Positions 30,871 to 31,668 of a DNA stretch of 31,668 nucleotides are shown piece by piece. The position numbers and the translations under genes were made by a program. The DNA is taken from the NCBI GenBank assembly GCA_964444125.1, contig CAYUFB010000013.1, forward strand, positions 1 to 31,668, written 5' to 3'. The notes beneath the pieces are model-generated. The model searched no databases. It had not been told where the DNA came from and saw only the letters and a list, made by a program, of their open reading frames with translations. Numbering within the stretch: the stretch's first letter is position 1; every line of letters begins with the position of its first letter. Source of the DNA: CAYUFB01 sp964444125 (GTDB taxonomy: Bacteria > Patescibacteriota > Dojkabacteria > B142 > JAFGMG01).

Positions 30871-31668
30871 TTAAATATGATACTTATTTTTCCTATTTTC
30901 AAAAGCCTCACGACCACCTTCAAGAATATCGCATACATGTTCTTGAATTCCTCTGCTATAAAGTATTGGCTGATTTGCTTTTACTTTTTGCGAAAACTCT
31001 AAACTTCCTTGAACATACTCGAACTGATAGGTACGATTTTTAGTTTCTGTACCTTCTTGGTTTGCAACAATAACACATTCAGCATCTGCTCCAACAACTA
31101 AATTCGGGTTGTGTGTTGCAATAATGATTTGTCGCTCTTTTTTCTTACTTTTAATAAATCTAACTAAATCAAAATATATTGATCTATTATCTAAGTCATC
31201 TTCAGGTTGATCCAATAGGATTGGACACTTACTATTATCTAATTCAATTAGTAGTTTTAATAAAACAAAAGATTTTTTCCCAGGAGACATTGTAGACAAA
31301 TCATCACCATTTTGTTTTATCTTAAAATCAAAGATATACCAATTCTGAAGAAGTTTTCTTATTGCATCGGCTTGTGTGTAGTTATTCTTCAATTGTATCT
31401 GTTTTTTCAAAATACCTAAGATTATCTTTTTAACCTCATCTTTAAATGAAACGCTATCTTTGAATTGGTAATTATCCAATTCTACTTCGTTAAATTGATT
31501 TAAAGTTCTTAAATTACAGACCTCATCTATGAATAATTTCTGAAAACTATCATTCTTGAATAAGATATTAATATCAAACTCTAGTTCGCCTTTAATAATA
31601 TTTTGCTGAAGAATTAAGTTCTTTGCTTTAAAAACTTCAGAATAGTACTCTTGATGTTTGTTTACTAA
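30871..31668 (-). CDS. TrlF-like ABC-type ATPase, C-terminal part (runs off the window)
   Basis: The frame is open to the right edge; the 5' end lies outside, so no start is assigned. The visible 265 residues include an ABC signature-like MSPGKKSFVLLKLLIEL, Walker B PILLDQPEDDLDN and the H-loop IIIATHNPNLVVGADAE. The end DILEGGREAFENRKNKY is the hallmark finish of TrlF/PHP-AAA-type and related SMC-like ATPases, often found in defence regions. The Walker A would lie in the missing part, and a coiled coil may separate the halves. It is first of the visible operon, 71 bp before the helicase gene. A PHP nuclease-like domain at the missing N terminus would confirm TrlF. Confidence 0.8.
   Translation of the reverse strand, partial: LVNKHQEYYSEVFKAKNLILQQNIIKGELEFDINILFKNDSFQKLFIDEVCNLRTLNQFNEVELDNYQFKDSVSFKDEVKKIILGILKKQIQLKNNYTQADAIRKLLQNWYIFDFKIKQNGDDLSTMSPGKKSFVLLKLLIELDNSKCPILLDQPEDDLDNRSIYFDLVRFIKSKKKERQIIIATHNPNLVVGADAECVIVANQEGTETKNRTYQFEYVQGSLEFSQKVKANQPILYSRGIQEHVCDILEGGREAFENRKNKYHI

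Noticed and set aside
1..31668. tRNA, rRNA and CRISPR arrays
   Set aside because: I looked for T-arm GTTCGA-like motifs with acceptor ends, for rRNA signature stretches and for regularly spaced identical repeats of 23-40 bp, and found none.

Overview
This is an AT-rich bacterial window, most likely from an uncultured Patescibacteria/CPR-type organism. That assignment is inference, with no marker-gene placement behind it. It rests on a compact 319-residue MetK, very few Shine-Dalgarno sequences, frequent TTG/GTG starts, promoters of the extended -10 type (TGnTATAAT) with roughly 5-25 nt leaders, single-helix membrane proteins of unknown function, and word-like palindromic intergenic repeats. 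TAA, TAG and TGA all act as stops.

Layout. 1-1.9 kb: two single-helix surface or envelope proteins. 1.9-4.9 kb: uvrA. 4.9-10.3 kb, minus strand: an amino-sugar cluster in transcription order glmS, glmR (yvcK), a GlmU-like nucleotidyltransferase/acyltransferase, and an inositol-monophosphatase-family enzyme. A convincing glmS ribozyme (about 10316-10142, minus strand) lies in the leader of glmS. The ribozyme senses GlcN6P, GlmS makes GlcN6P, GlmR is known in Bacillus to stimulate GlmS, and a GlmU-type enzyme would make UDP-GlcNAc, so control and synthesis sit together. 10.4-11.7 kb: two decayed minus-strand genes. 11.7-12.1 kb: repeats with a 19-bp tandem array. 12.1-15.3 kb: an ABC exporter half-transporter and miaB. 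15.3-17.2 kb, minus strand: a Cys-rich small protein, a double-YggT membrane protein and a VTT/DedA-type protein. 17.3-18.9 kb: a patatin-like lipase and a second IMPase-family enzyme. 18.9-19.7 kb: an AbiEii-like nucleotidyltransferase with a small partner. 19.9-20.9 kb: metK, flanked on both sides by imperfect inverted-repeat elements.

21-26.5 kb is accessory. It holds a broken nucleotidyltransferase (TGA in place of a conserved Trp), an ArsR repressor with a well-formed promoter and palindromic operator in front of an unusual membrane-anchored deacetylase-like/glutaredoxin-like fusion, two tandem paralogs of an unrecognised family, a lone unknown gene, and a CaCA cation exchanger split by a one-base frame break at an A-run.

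26.6-31.7 kb is the most novel-looking part. About 190 nt can fold into nested and stacked hairpins upstream of a 48-residue membrane peptide. Convergent to it is a minus-strand operon running off the right edge: a TrlF-like ABC-type ATPase (partial), an 899-residue SF1 helicase with about 500 unassigned N-terminal residues, a four-CxxC zinc-ribbon protein and a 34-codon ORF. By composition it looks like an antiphage or nucleic-acid-processing system; this is inference.
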